Source of the DNA: Dipteronia dyeriana
Taxonomy: Eukaryota; Streptophyta; Magnoliopsida; Sapindales; Sapindaceae
DNA: 64,000 nucleotides
NCBI GenBank assembly: GCA_032871835.1
Contig: CM065297.1
Location: 60,809,253 to 60,873,252 of the forward strand
Reading direction: 5' to 3'
The notes under the pieces were generated by a model that was not told where the DNA came from, ran no database searches, and saw only the letters and a program-made list of their open reading frames with translations. The position numbers and the translations under genes are program-made. Shown here piece after piece: positions 1-8,582 of this stretch (the stretch's first letter is position 1; every line of letters begins with the position of its first letter).

Positions 1-557
1 ATAGGATTGTTTGATCTATGTTTAGCTAAGCTTTTTGAACATGTCATTTAGCTCTCTTGATATCTAGGATTGCATTAATTGCCATCTCATTATCCTAGAT
101 AAGCATATAAGGTTTCCTAGCCTTGTTTGTTTTTTGAATATCATCATATATTCACATAGGCCATTTTATCTCTTCATTGAGAAGTAAGACTTGTGTTGCT
201 TCCGGGATTATGTAGCTTAAATCGCAAGCAAGATGGACTAGGTTCACTTATACCGGGATTAGGTAGTGGTGGTGGATTTTAAACCGGGATTAGGTTGTAA
301 TACCTTTTCCATTAGTGGATTCGAGGTTCGAGTGTGGCGCACTTAACAGCCCATGGTTTTTCCCATTTGGAGGGTTTCCACGTATATCTCAAGTGTCTTT
401 ATTATTTCCACACTTATTACACTTGTGATATTATTGTGACTAGTTAGAGGTATTTTTGTCAACTTTACCTTTAACGAAAATTGGATAAAATTGTTTAAAA
501 TCTATTCACCCCCCCCCCCTTTAGATTGTTCTTAAACACACCATAATATTTGTTTCA
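1..557 (+). repeat. copia 5' LTR, 3' part
   Basis: This is the sequence directly upstream of the primer binding site, ending in CA at 556-557 as LTRs do. It contains several near-repeats of a CCGGGATTAGGT-like motif around 203-296 and a run of C at about 511-519. The start of the LTR is outside the window. Confidence 0.7.
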
Positions 558-559
558 AT

Positions 560-572
560 TGGTATCAGAGCA
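560..572 (+). promoter_or_regulatory. primer binding site, initiator Met tRNA
   Basis: TGGTATCAGAGC is the complement of the 3' end of plant initiator methionine tRNA, the usual primer of copia elements. It lies two bases after the LTR end. Confidence 0.9.
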
Positions 573-683
573 GGTTCCTAGACATACATAGGTGATCCTT
601 GCTCATTTTGGTATGTGTTGCATTTTGTGTGTTTGTGTTGATCATTCATACACTTGCATTCATATCATTCATTCATAAACACA

Positions 684-1886
684 ATGAGTGGAAACGGTGG
701 CAATGAGGGAGCTTCTAGCACTAAACCTCCACTTCTCACCGGGTTGAATTATGCCTCTTGGAAAGGCAAGATGGAGTCGTTTATTTGCCAAATTCATGAC
801 AGGGCATGGATGGCGGTTGAAGATGGCTTCACTCCACCCATGATGACTCCTACGGATGGAGGAGATGATGTACTCAAGCCAAAGGCACAGTGGAATGCAC
901 AAGAGTTTGAGGCATCAAAGTGGAATAGGAAGGCAATGCATGCCATCCTATATGCAATGGATGAAAACCAGTACAAGTTGGTTCAAAATACTAGGATAGC
1001 TAAGGAGGCATGGGATATCCTAGAAGTTGCACATGAAGGAACCGATGTGGTTAAGGAATCGAAGCTTCAAGTTCTCCTAACACAATTTGAATTGCTCAAG
1101 ATAGATGAGAACGAGTGTTTCAATGACTTTAAAGTGAGGTTGATGGACATTGTGAACCAAAGTCATCAACTTGGTGATCCTTATTTTGATAGGAAGATCA
1201 AGCAGAAGATTATGAGATCTCTACCCGATAGATTTGAGTCTAAGGTGACGGCTTTAGAAGAGAATAGTGGTTACAAGGATATGAAGTTGAGTGAAGTGAT
1301 TGGAAGGCTTCTAGCTTATGAATCTAGGAAATGTCCTAACCCCACACCACTGAAAAAGCAAAAGGATATTGCTTTGAAAGCCTCCAAAGTTGAGAAAGAG
1401 GATAGTGATGACTCGGATAAGGAAATGGCTTTGCTAATGAGGAAGTTCAAGAAATTCTACAAGTCTGAGAAGAAAGGTTTCGGATCCAAGGGTCAAGACT
1501 TGAAGAAAAATGCTACCTTTAAAAAGATTGAGCCTAGGCAAGAAAAGACCGAGAAGAAAGGAGTCCAATGCTATGAATGTGGTGGGATAGGTCACTTTGC
1601 CCCTGAATGTGCAAATCACAAGGTCAAGAAAAAAGGAAAAGTGATGGTTGCCACATTGAGTGAAACTGATAACTCAAATGAAGGAAATGAGTCTTCGAAT
1701 GATGAAGAACTCATGGCTAACTTCATAGCCTTTACGTCCTCTCATAGGAGCAAAGATGCTAGTGAAGAAGAAAATGAGAGTCAAGAGGAAAACTACTCAA
1801 GTAATGATGGATCTTCATCAAAATCCACAAATGGAAATGTGGATAGGATGGATCTCAAGGACTATATGACTAGGTTTGAGAGTTAA
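684..1886 (+). CDS. copia Gag polyprotein (nucleocapsid/capsid part)
   Basis: This 400-residue open frame starts at an ATG 124 bp after the primer binding site (MSGNGGNEG). The N-terminal half has the copia Gag pattern: an LTGLNYASWK motif, then the UBN2-type core (KEAWDILEVAHEGT, LMDIVNQ..LGDP, KIMRSLPDRF). A zinc knuckle of form C-x2-C-x4-H-x4-C (CYECGGIGHFAPEC) lies near residue 305, followed by a Lys-rich and then an acidic Ser/Glu/Asn-rich tail. The product would form virus-like particles and package element RNA. In intact relatives Gag continues into a coiled-coil region and Pol; here a TAA ends the frame in RFES. It is the only element frame in the window that is long and undamaged. 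Confidence 0.85.
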   Translation: MSGNGGNEGASSTKPPLLTGLNYASWKGKMESFICQIHDRAWMAVEDGFTPPMMTPTDGGDDVLKPKAQWNAQEFEASKWNRKAMHAILYAMDENQYKLVQNTRIAKEAWDILEVAHEGTDVVKESKLQVLLTQFELLKIDENECFNDFKVRLMDIVNQSHQLGDPYFDRKIKQKIMRSLPDRFESKVTALEENSGYKDMKLSEVIGRLLAYESRKCPNPTPLKKQKDIALKASKVEKEDSDDSDKEMALLMRKFKKFYKSEKKGFGSKGQDLKKNATFKKIEPRQEKTEKKGVQCYECGGIGHFAPECANHKVKKKGKVMVATLSETDNSNEGNESSNDEELMANFIAFTSSHRSKDASEEENESQEENYSSNDGSSSKSTNGNVDRMDLKDYMTRFES

Positions 1887-3098
1887 AGGTTAAGGAACAA
1901 GAATGAAATTAAGAGATTAAAAAAAGAAAACCTAGAGCTCTCAACTCAAGTTGACCAACTAAATGAAGAGTTTGTGAGATCTAAGAGGAGTGCAAAAGGG
2001 TTAAAGAAAGAGCTTGAAGATGTTAGAGAGTTGATGGCCAAGATGAACTCTAGCACCAAAACACTTGACCACATGTTAGATTTTGGAAAGAGGTCAAGTG
2101 ACAAGAAAGAGCTTGAGTTTGAAGATGACAAGATGTCCTTCACTCCAAGCAAGACCATTTTTGTAAGAAGCATGAATTTCAATAGGTCCTCTTCTCATCA
2201 ATTGCCTAGGAAGAAACTTGACTTAGGAGAGTGTTCAAGTAGTGCTCAAGTGAATGTGGCACTAAGAAGTCTACCTCAAGCCCATCCTACAAGGGCTCCT
2301 CAAGTTAACTTCCCTAAAACGAAAGCTCATAAAGAGAAGATACCTATCATGCAAGCTCAACCAAGGAAGCAATCAAGTCTTGCTCAACAACAAAGAAGGA
2401 AAGTTCCTCAATAACAATCAAGACAACCACAGAGACATAGGAAGGCTCCAATGCATCCTCAAGGTTATAGTATGGTTCTTAACTTAATTCCTACATGTCA
2501 TTTTTATGGTATTCATGGTCATATTAGACCAAATTGCTTATATATTAAATTGTGTAGAATTGAAAGCATGATAGAGAAGAAAAGGGCTAAAGCCATGATG
2601 CATGTCACTAGGAAAAATGGAACACCTTTGCATGATCCTAGGACATTTAGAGCCCATGTACCATTGACCACTATAAAGGAAAATATTTCACCTAGGTGGA
2701 TTAGAAAGGAGGAACACTTTTTCCATGTTACACAAATTGCCTTGAAAGCTCATTCTTCTGATTTTTGGTATTTGGATAGTGGGTGCTCTAGGCACATGAC
2801 TGGAAATAAGAGTTTCTTTGAGACTCTTGTGATGGAGGAGGGAGGAAATGTCACTTTTGGTGATGGATCCAAAAAGAAAGTTAAAGGAAAGGGAACTATT
2901 TCCATTCCCAGATTACCCTCATTGCTCAATGCTATGTATGTTGATGGCCTAAAAGCTAATTTGATAAGCATTTCACATCTTAGTGATGAAGGACTTTCCA
3001 TTTTGTTTAGGAAAAATGATTGTTCTATCCTATTGCCAAATGGACAAACCTTGTTAAAAGGTATGAGATCTAGCGACAATTGATATTGTCTTAAAGCG
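1887..3098 (+). pseudogene. copia gag tail, protease and pre-integrase start, broken
   Basis: After the gag stop the homologous reading continues in pieces. 1890-2410 encodes a Lys/Glu-rich coiled coil followed by LDHMLDFGKRSSDKKELEF, typical of long copia Gag tails. 2451-3083 has a second knuckle-like motif (CHFYGIHGHIRPNC, one Cys lost) and the aspartic protease active site YLDSGCSRHMTG at about 2770-2800, then the pre-integrase motif GMRSSDN. A TGA replaces the next conserved codon (probably Cys). The copy is therefore inactive, and it ends at the junction with the gypsy element. Confidence 0.75.
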
Positions 3099-3115
3099 TA
3101 AATTCTCCATTAACA
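3099..3115 (+). repeat. remnant of the 5' LTR of element A
   Basis: TAAATTCTCCATTAACA differs by one base from the last 17 bases of the 3' LTR at 12548-12564. It is followed by the primer-binding region with GCCGTCTGTGGGAA. Only the LTR end survives, fused to copia sequence. Confidence 0.8.
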
Positions 3116-3145
3116 CTTTCTGACGCCGTCTGTGGGAAAACCCAC
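3116..3145 (+). promoter_or_regulatory. primer binding region of element A
   Basis: CTGACGCCGTCTGTGGGAA follows the LTR remnant directly. The same block appears on the minus strand beside the right LTR of element B (34470-34490, TTTGGCGCCGT). Tat elements use this type of PBS. Confidence 0.7.
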
Positions 3146-3189
3146 ACCATAATTTTTACACTTACGAGTTTGTTGTTTTACAGTAATCA

Positions 3190-3875
3190 TGAGGCTTCGC
3201 TCCTCTCAAGGACAGTCCAAAACCTTGGGACATCTATCTGCCCCCTCAACCCAGAAATGGCAGAAAAAGGGAAAGAAATCCAAGCACCATAAGCCAGCCT
3301 CGCATCAGCTAGGCTGAGAGCGGGCTCCAACCGCTTTGGCGGTGAACCAAGTTGTGATCAATCAATATGCAGCAGCTATTGTGGAAAATGTCTGCCTTCA
3401 TCTATCTGCAGAAGAAATTGATTCTCAACTGGCAGAACTGGAAATTCGAGAAGAGGCAAGCCGACCCGCTGCTAGGTAGCCTGCCTTCTATCGGCTGGGA
3501 CCCCCCCCCCCCCCCCCCCCCCCCACCGATCCCTGCCTACCACAAGACAGAGCCTGCAACTTCCATCCTGGACAGGCTAGGGACTATGCCCTTAGTCCCG
3601 GACAGGCCGACCAACTATCAACCTAGACAGGTCAAGTCAATAGCAGACACACCGCCAAGGGCACCTCGCAGCCCCCCTCGACCGAAGACTTCTAGGAGTG
3701 AACCTCGAGCTAGAGGTAGCCGGTAAATTACACAGGTAGAGCTCGCCCAGAAAGATGATAAAGCAGATGAATCTAGCTCATCGGGGGGATTTGACATTGA
3801 GGAGTTCGAGGTCAACTCAATCTGTGAGCCAAAATCCGTGAACAGGCTGAGAAGAGAAAGAGGGAACAAGCGGAT
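3190..3875 (+). pseudogene. element A gag remnant without core domain
   Basis: An ATG at 3190 opens a short frame (MRLRSSQGQ, basic, ends at 3318). It matches the disrupted start of gag in element B near 34400 on the other strand. A later open stretch at 3367-3726 is Pro/Arg-rich with a run of about 24 C residues at 3500-3523 coding polyproline. Sequence then passes from an acidic SSSSGGFDIEEFE stretch straight to [16 protein letters not shown]. Element B has about 1 kb of conserved gag core between these two points, including [18 protein letters not shown]. Element A therefore carries an internal deletion of the capsid domain and could not make a functional Gag. Confidence 0.7.
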
Positions 3876-4480
3876 TTGATACAGCAAATTCAAGTGATAC
3901 ATACCATTAGCGGAGGGCCCACTCTAGCTGGCACCTCCAATAATTCTAGAAAAAACCATGCGAGGAAAGTCCCTCATGTAGATGAAGGGCGAGGTATCTT
4001 CAAGGTAGACCAGAGCCCAGCTGACTCCTCTCAGTCTGTGCAGATTATTTTTACCGAAGCGGATGTCTACAACACCGTGCAACCATATGATGATCCCATG
4101 GTGATCACAGTACAGATTGCCAACTGTATGGTCAACCGTATGCTCGTCGACACAGGCAGCAACTTCGACATCCATTTTAGAGATACTTTGGAGAAACTAA
4201 ATTTGAAACAGTGGTGTTACAATAGCTGCACAACCCCGCTGTATGGATTCACTGGGGACTTGATCATACCTGTGGGGCTAAAGATCCTTTCAGTAATCGC
4301 TGGAACAGCCCCCCTCTAGTAAAATATCATGGCGGATTTCGTGGTGGTGGATACCTCATCGGCCTACAATGCACTATTGGGAAGACCTTTCTTGTCATCC
4401 TTGAAGGGGGTCTTGTCCATTTACCACAACGTCTTAAAGTTTCCAGTAGGAGATAAGGTGGGGGAAATAGGTGGTGACCA
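3876..4480 (+). pseudogene. element A retropepsin (protease) region
   Basis: The frame reads [22 protein letters not shown], with the aspartic protease catalytic triad DTG at about 4150, then LYGFTGDLIIPVG and the flap region. A TAG at 4317 ends the frame. The matching continuation (MADFVVVDTSSAYNALLGRPFL) follows at 4330-4480. The protease would cut the Gag-Pol polyprotein. In-frame stops make this copy non-functional. The counterpart in element B is split by a hAT insertion. Confidence 0.8.
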
Positions 4481-4505
4481 ATAAGCAGTCAGGAAGTGCT
4501 ATACA

Positions 4506-5549
4506 GTGTCTGCCAACCAGATAGCTTTAGCAAAACTGTTTGCACAGGTTACGATGACACAGGATGGGGTAACGCTCGAGATGACCTTGGAGAATGTAGA
4601 GCCTATAAATCACCAGAGGATGATCCCTGAGATTCTAGATGAAGATGAGCAAATGAGTGAATGGGCCATCGGGCATCTAGTAAATGAGTTAGAAGAGATA
4701 CCCATCCGGATGGACGACCCCTCGAAGGTCGTCAAGGTCGGAGCCACCCTCAAACAGGGAGTGAAGGAAGATCTGATCGGGCTCCTCAAAGAATTCAATG
4801 ACATCTTTGCTTGGAGTCACGATGAGATGTCCGGTATCTCGATATCATTGGTTGCTCACCGTTTGGCAGTAGATCCGACCTTCAAGCCCGTCAAACAAAA
4901 AAGGCATCATTTTAACACCAAAAGAAAGGTTATGGTTCAAGAAGAAGTGGACAAGTTGATCATAGCATGCTTCATCAGAAAGGCTCGTTACCCCGAATGG
5001 ATCACCATTGTGGTCATGGTCACGAAGGTGAACGGAAAGTGGCGTATGTGCATAGATTACACCGACCTCCATCGGGCAAGTCCGAAAGACAGTTTCCTTT
5101 TACCAAAGATCGATCGTTTGGTTGACTCCACGTCTAGAAACAAGCTCCTAAACTTCATGGATGCATTCTCGGGGTACAACCAGATCATGATGCACCTCGT
5201 CGACCAAGACAATACCAGCTTCATCACCGGGCATGGTCTATACTACTACAAGATGATGTCGTTTAGGCTTAAGAATACGGGAGTTACATATCAACTGTTA
5301 GTCAGTCGACTGTTCAAGCTCCAGATTGGAAGATCAATGGAAATGTACATCGATAACATGATCACCAAGTCACCAACCATAAAAGGACATCATGACGACC
5401 TTCGTAGAACTTTCATGATCCTAAGGGAAAACCAGATGAGATTGAACCTCTCCAAATATGCCTTCGGGGTAACTACGGGAAAGACCCAGAGGGGAATGAG
5501 TGTTGCAACTGGTTCAGATTCGAATTTAAAGCCACTAACAATAACGTAG
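4506..5549 (+). pseudogene. element A reverse transcriptase
   Basis: This 347-residue open stretch contains the gypsy RT signatures [47 protein letters not shown] and [10 protein letters not shown]. The catalytic box reads MYIDNMITKS, where element B has MYIDD; the second catalytic Asp is therefore Asn. The frame then runs into a shifted connection and RNase H part is missing its first segment. It would copy element RNA into DNA in the cytoplasmic particle. The changed active site and flanking stops argue that this copy is dead. Confidence 0.85.
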
Positions 5550-6189
5550 AGTATTAAGCCTTCCTAGCCGGGATGAAGGCGGCCGCCGAGCTCAAGGTCG
5601 ATTACCTGCAGGTCAAGAGTGACTCATTACTCATAGTCACTCAGGTTTCTAGGGATTATCAAGCAAAAAGGTATAACATGATTGCTTACTTGAAGCTAGT
5701 TCAACTGCTTAAGAATAAGTTTAAAGGATTTAAGATCGAGCAGGTGCCTCGACAACAGAATTGTCAAGCTAGCGTCCTAGCTAAGATAGCTGTGAATGGT
5801 GGCCAGGCATTACCACAAAGAGTCCCTCTCCAAGTGATCTCCCTACCAAGCATAGTAGCAAGCAAGGAGACTTATACCTTGGATCGACAGCCATGCTGGA
5901 TGGATCTATAGATTATCAAGCAAAAGGGGATAACATGATTGCTTACTTAAAGCTAGTTCAACTGCTTAAGAATAAGTTTAAAGGATTTAAGATCGAGCAG
6001 GTGCCTCGACAACAGAATAGTCGAGCTGGCGTCCTAGCTAAGATAGCTGTGAATGGTGGCCAGACATTACCACAAAGAGTCCCTCTCCAAGTGATCTCCC
6101 TACCAAGCATAGTAGTAGGCAAAGAGACTTATACCTTAGATCGACAGCCATGCTGGATGGACCCAATAGTGGTTTATCTCCAAGAATGA
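5550..6189 (+). pseudogene. element A RNase H C-terminal part with internal duplication
   Basis: Residues such as LKVDYLQVKSDSLLIVTQVS (5587-5648) match the RNase H third catalytic Asp region of element B ([12 protein letters not shown]). The following segment, containing EQVPRQQN, occurs twice because of a 257-bp tandem duplication. That length is not a multiple of three, so the copies are in different frames. The first half of RNase H, which should hold the TDGAS motif, is absent. Non-functional. Confidence 0.75.
5654..6167 (+). repeat. 257-bp tandem duplication in element A pol
   Basis: Two copies, 5654-5910 and 5911-6167, stay at a constant offset of 257 bp from GATTATCAAGCAAAA to ATGCTGGATGGA, with scattered substitutions and no indel seen. 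Element B has only one copy of the region. Confidence 0.9.
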
Positions 6190-7388
6190 AGGCTTCTCGA
6201 GGAGCCGGACCAAGCCAGAAGAATTAAGAGGCTCTCAGTCTGATATTGCCTGTTAGATGGGTGCCTCTACAGAAAGGGTAGGTCTCTTCTCCTGCTTCGA
6301 TGTTTGAATCCTTTTTTATGCCAAATGAGCCTAAAGAGAGGTTCACTCTGGGGAATGCGGGAACCACGTTGGTGCGGAAGCTCTGGCATATCAAGTACTC
6401 TGTAAGGGGTATTACTGATCAACTATCCATCAAGATGTAAAAAAAGTTCTTCAATCCTGTGAACCATGCTGGAAGACCTCCAACTTAAGCCACCTCCCAC
6501 CGGAGTGTCTATCATCTCTTAGCTTACATTACCCCTTTACTATGTGGGGAGTCGACCTGATCAGTCCACTTCCAACCACTTCTGGACAAGCCAAACATGT
6601 TATTGTGGCAATCGACTATTTCACAAGATGAATCAAAATCGGAACACTCTTCTAGATATCAAAAGAGAATGCGACAAGGTTCATAAAAAATAATGTAGTT
6701 TACAGGTTCGGGACCCCTCTTATCATTATAGCTGACCTCGGAAAGCAGTTTGATAATGGTCATCAAGGACTATTACAAAGGCTTGGGAATCGACCTTAGA
6801 TTCGCCTCAGTAGCCCATCCTCAGACTAATGGGCTGGTGGAATCCACCAATAAAACTATCAAGAAGCTGTTGAAAAAGAAGTTACAATAGAGAAGGAGTA
6901 GGTTGGCCGAGGAGCTTCCAAAGGTCCTCTGGGCTTACCGTACTACAAGGAGAACAGCCACCGGAGAAACGCCTTATTATTTAACCTTCGGGGTTGAACC
7001 AGTTCTTCCCATAGAGCATAAACTAACATCCTTCAGAGTTCAACATTTTGAGCTTGGAAGCAATGAGGATAAACTCCGAGCTAGCCTAGATCTCTTGAAA
7101 GAGAAGCAAGATCGGGTGGCTGAGAAAGTAGTGATTTACTATAGCAAAATTGCTAGGTACTTTAACAGGAGGGTTAAAGCTTAAAACTTTAAGAAAGAGG
7201 ACCTAGTTCTTAGGAAAGTGACCTTGAATACCAGGAAAAGGTCAGACGGGGTCCTAGGGCTCAGCTGGGAAGGGCCTTACTTAGTAAAGGTAGTGGTTCG
7301 CAATGGGGGGTACAAGCTCAAGGACATGGAAGACCTGCCCATCGACCACACTTGGAATGCAGATCACCTGAGGAAATATTATCCTTAA
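6190..7388 (+). pseudogene. element A integrase, broken
   Basis: The zinc-binding H-H-C-C region is visible around 6340-6480 (VHSGECGNHVG, later CEPCWK) in shifted frames. The catalytic core follows: [11 protein letters not shown] (first Asp, about 6595-6630), IIADLGKQFD (second Asp, about 6725-6750) and TNGLVESTNKTIKK (Glu, about 6825-6865). The open stretch 6903-7184 holds the C-terminal part, VLWAYRTTRRTATGETPY and VEPVLPIE. The polyprotein would end at TAA 7386-7388 after a WNADHLRKYYP end, which element B also has. Several stops and frameshifts interrupt it. Confidence 0.8.
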
Positions 7389-7559
7389 ACAGGAAACTCA
7401 TGAGTATACCACCTCCATTTAGGTTTTGATGAAATCCCCAACAATAATGTACTCCATTTTTTATCAATAAAGTCTACTTTCTTCATCTTGGATTATATTA
7501 TACAATGATTTCTCCATATTCAACTAGGGTCTACATGGGTAAGTTTGACATAGTCATCT

Positions 7560-8010
7560 TAAGACCAAGGATTAGCCAGGGAAGCCCCCTCACTATCCTT
7601 TATGCCTCGGTCGGGCACCACCCCTCTTCAACAAGGGTTTGAGTGTAAGAGCATAGTTGTCATCTACATCTCGAGACCGATGACTACCGGGGAAGCCCCC
7701 CTGTTATCCTTGATGCCTTGGTCAGGTTACAACCACCAAGAAGGGTCTTAGTGTAAGAGCATAGTTATCATCCAGATCACGAGACCAGGAAATAGCTAGA
7801 TAGCCCTTCTGATGCCTTGGTCGGGCTACCACCCACAAAAAGGATCTGAGTGTAAGAGCATAGTTGCCATCCAGATCTCGAGACCAGGAAATAGATAGAT
7901 AGCCCTCATGATGCCTTGGTCGGGCTACCACTCCCAAGAAGGGTCTGAGTGTAAGAGTATAGTTGTCATCCAGATCACGAGACTAGGAAATAGCTAGATG
8001 CCTCGATCGG
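7560..8010 (+). repeat. about 99-bp tandem repeats, 3' of pol in element A
   Basis: At least four imperfect copies, marked by GTGTAAGAGCATAGTT at about 7643, 7751, 7850 and 7949 (spacings near 108, 99 and 99 bp). Each unit also holds GATGCCTTGGTCGGGCTACCA and a TCTCGAGACCAGGAAATAG-like block. Element B carries the same array in inverted orientation at about 24000-24420. Tandem repeats between pol and the 3' LTR are known in Tat elements. No gene is evident in the array or in the 570 bp after it. Confidence 0.85.
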
Positions 8011-8582
8011 GCTATAACCCCCTCAAAGTGGCGCGGGATTAGAAAGCTCTCCTACTTAAACTCCAATGTTCCAGTTATTACTGGTTTTTGATCTTCCATG
8101 TGTATATGATTGCTTGTTGTGACAAGTGCAAACTAGCCTATAATCACATAAGGGGATTATCCACTAAAGTCATCGAGCTACAAGTTTCTGCTGAGAGTGG
8201 AGAGCTCGAGCTAGCTGTCTACTTTCACACTTAAACAAAATTTTATATCTCGTTATCTCCGCCAAGATTCAAGTAAGTCAAGTTATTTCAGAGGTCGCAT
8301 CTAGGTCGAGATCAAGAATTAAGCAATAGGATGTCAGTCAAATCAAAATTCACTGAAGCAAGTTCGAATGAAATCTAAAGCCAATATTCATTAATGATAA
8401 GGGAGCATGTCCTCTTGTTAGGCTACAATTGTCAAACAGAAAGCCCAACCCCTAGTTATGGGCTACACGAAGAGAAAATAAAACGGCTATCAATCTAATG
8501 AAGAATAAAGCGAGATGCCCACCCCTCTTTCCAGGCAGTAAAAGCAAGTCAAGAATGGGTTATATCAAGCTCCTACATCCTC
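8011..8582. other. non-coding spacer of element A
   Basis: Sequence between the tandem repeats and the end of the antisense ORF. I see no gene, clear repeat or RNA structure in it. Confidence 0.5.

Larger units (their letters stand above)
1..3098 (+). mobile_element. Ty1/copia retrotransposon fragment (SIRE/Maximus-like)
   Basis: The fragment contains, in order, an LTR 3' end, a methionine-tRNA primer binding site, gag, a coiled-coil gag extension and the protease/pre-integrase start. Its left end lies outside the window. The right end stops abruptly in the pre-integrase region at about 3098, where 17 bp of a gypsy LTR begin, so integrase, RT, RNase H and the 3' LTR are missing. The long gag with a coiled-coil tail and two zinc-knuckle-like motifs resembles SIRE/Maximus copia elements; that lineage assignment is inference. 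Confidence 0.85.

Noticed and set aside
550..580. tRNA-like sequence
   Set aside because: Only the 12-base primer complement is present; no cloverleaf. It is a PBS, not a tRNA gene.
7722..7937. Minus-strand open frame encoding a 33-residue repeat
   Set aside because: It is simply the tandem array read in a frame without stops. There is no start context, and the element B counterpart is broken. Kept only as a finding about repeat length.
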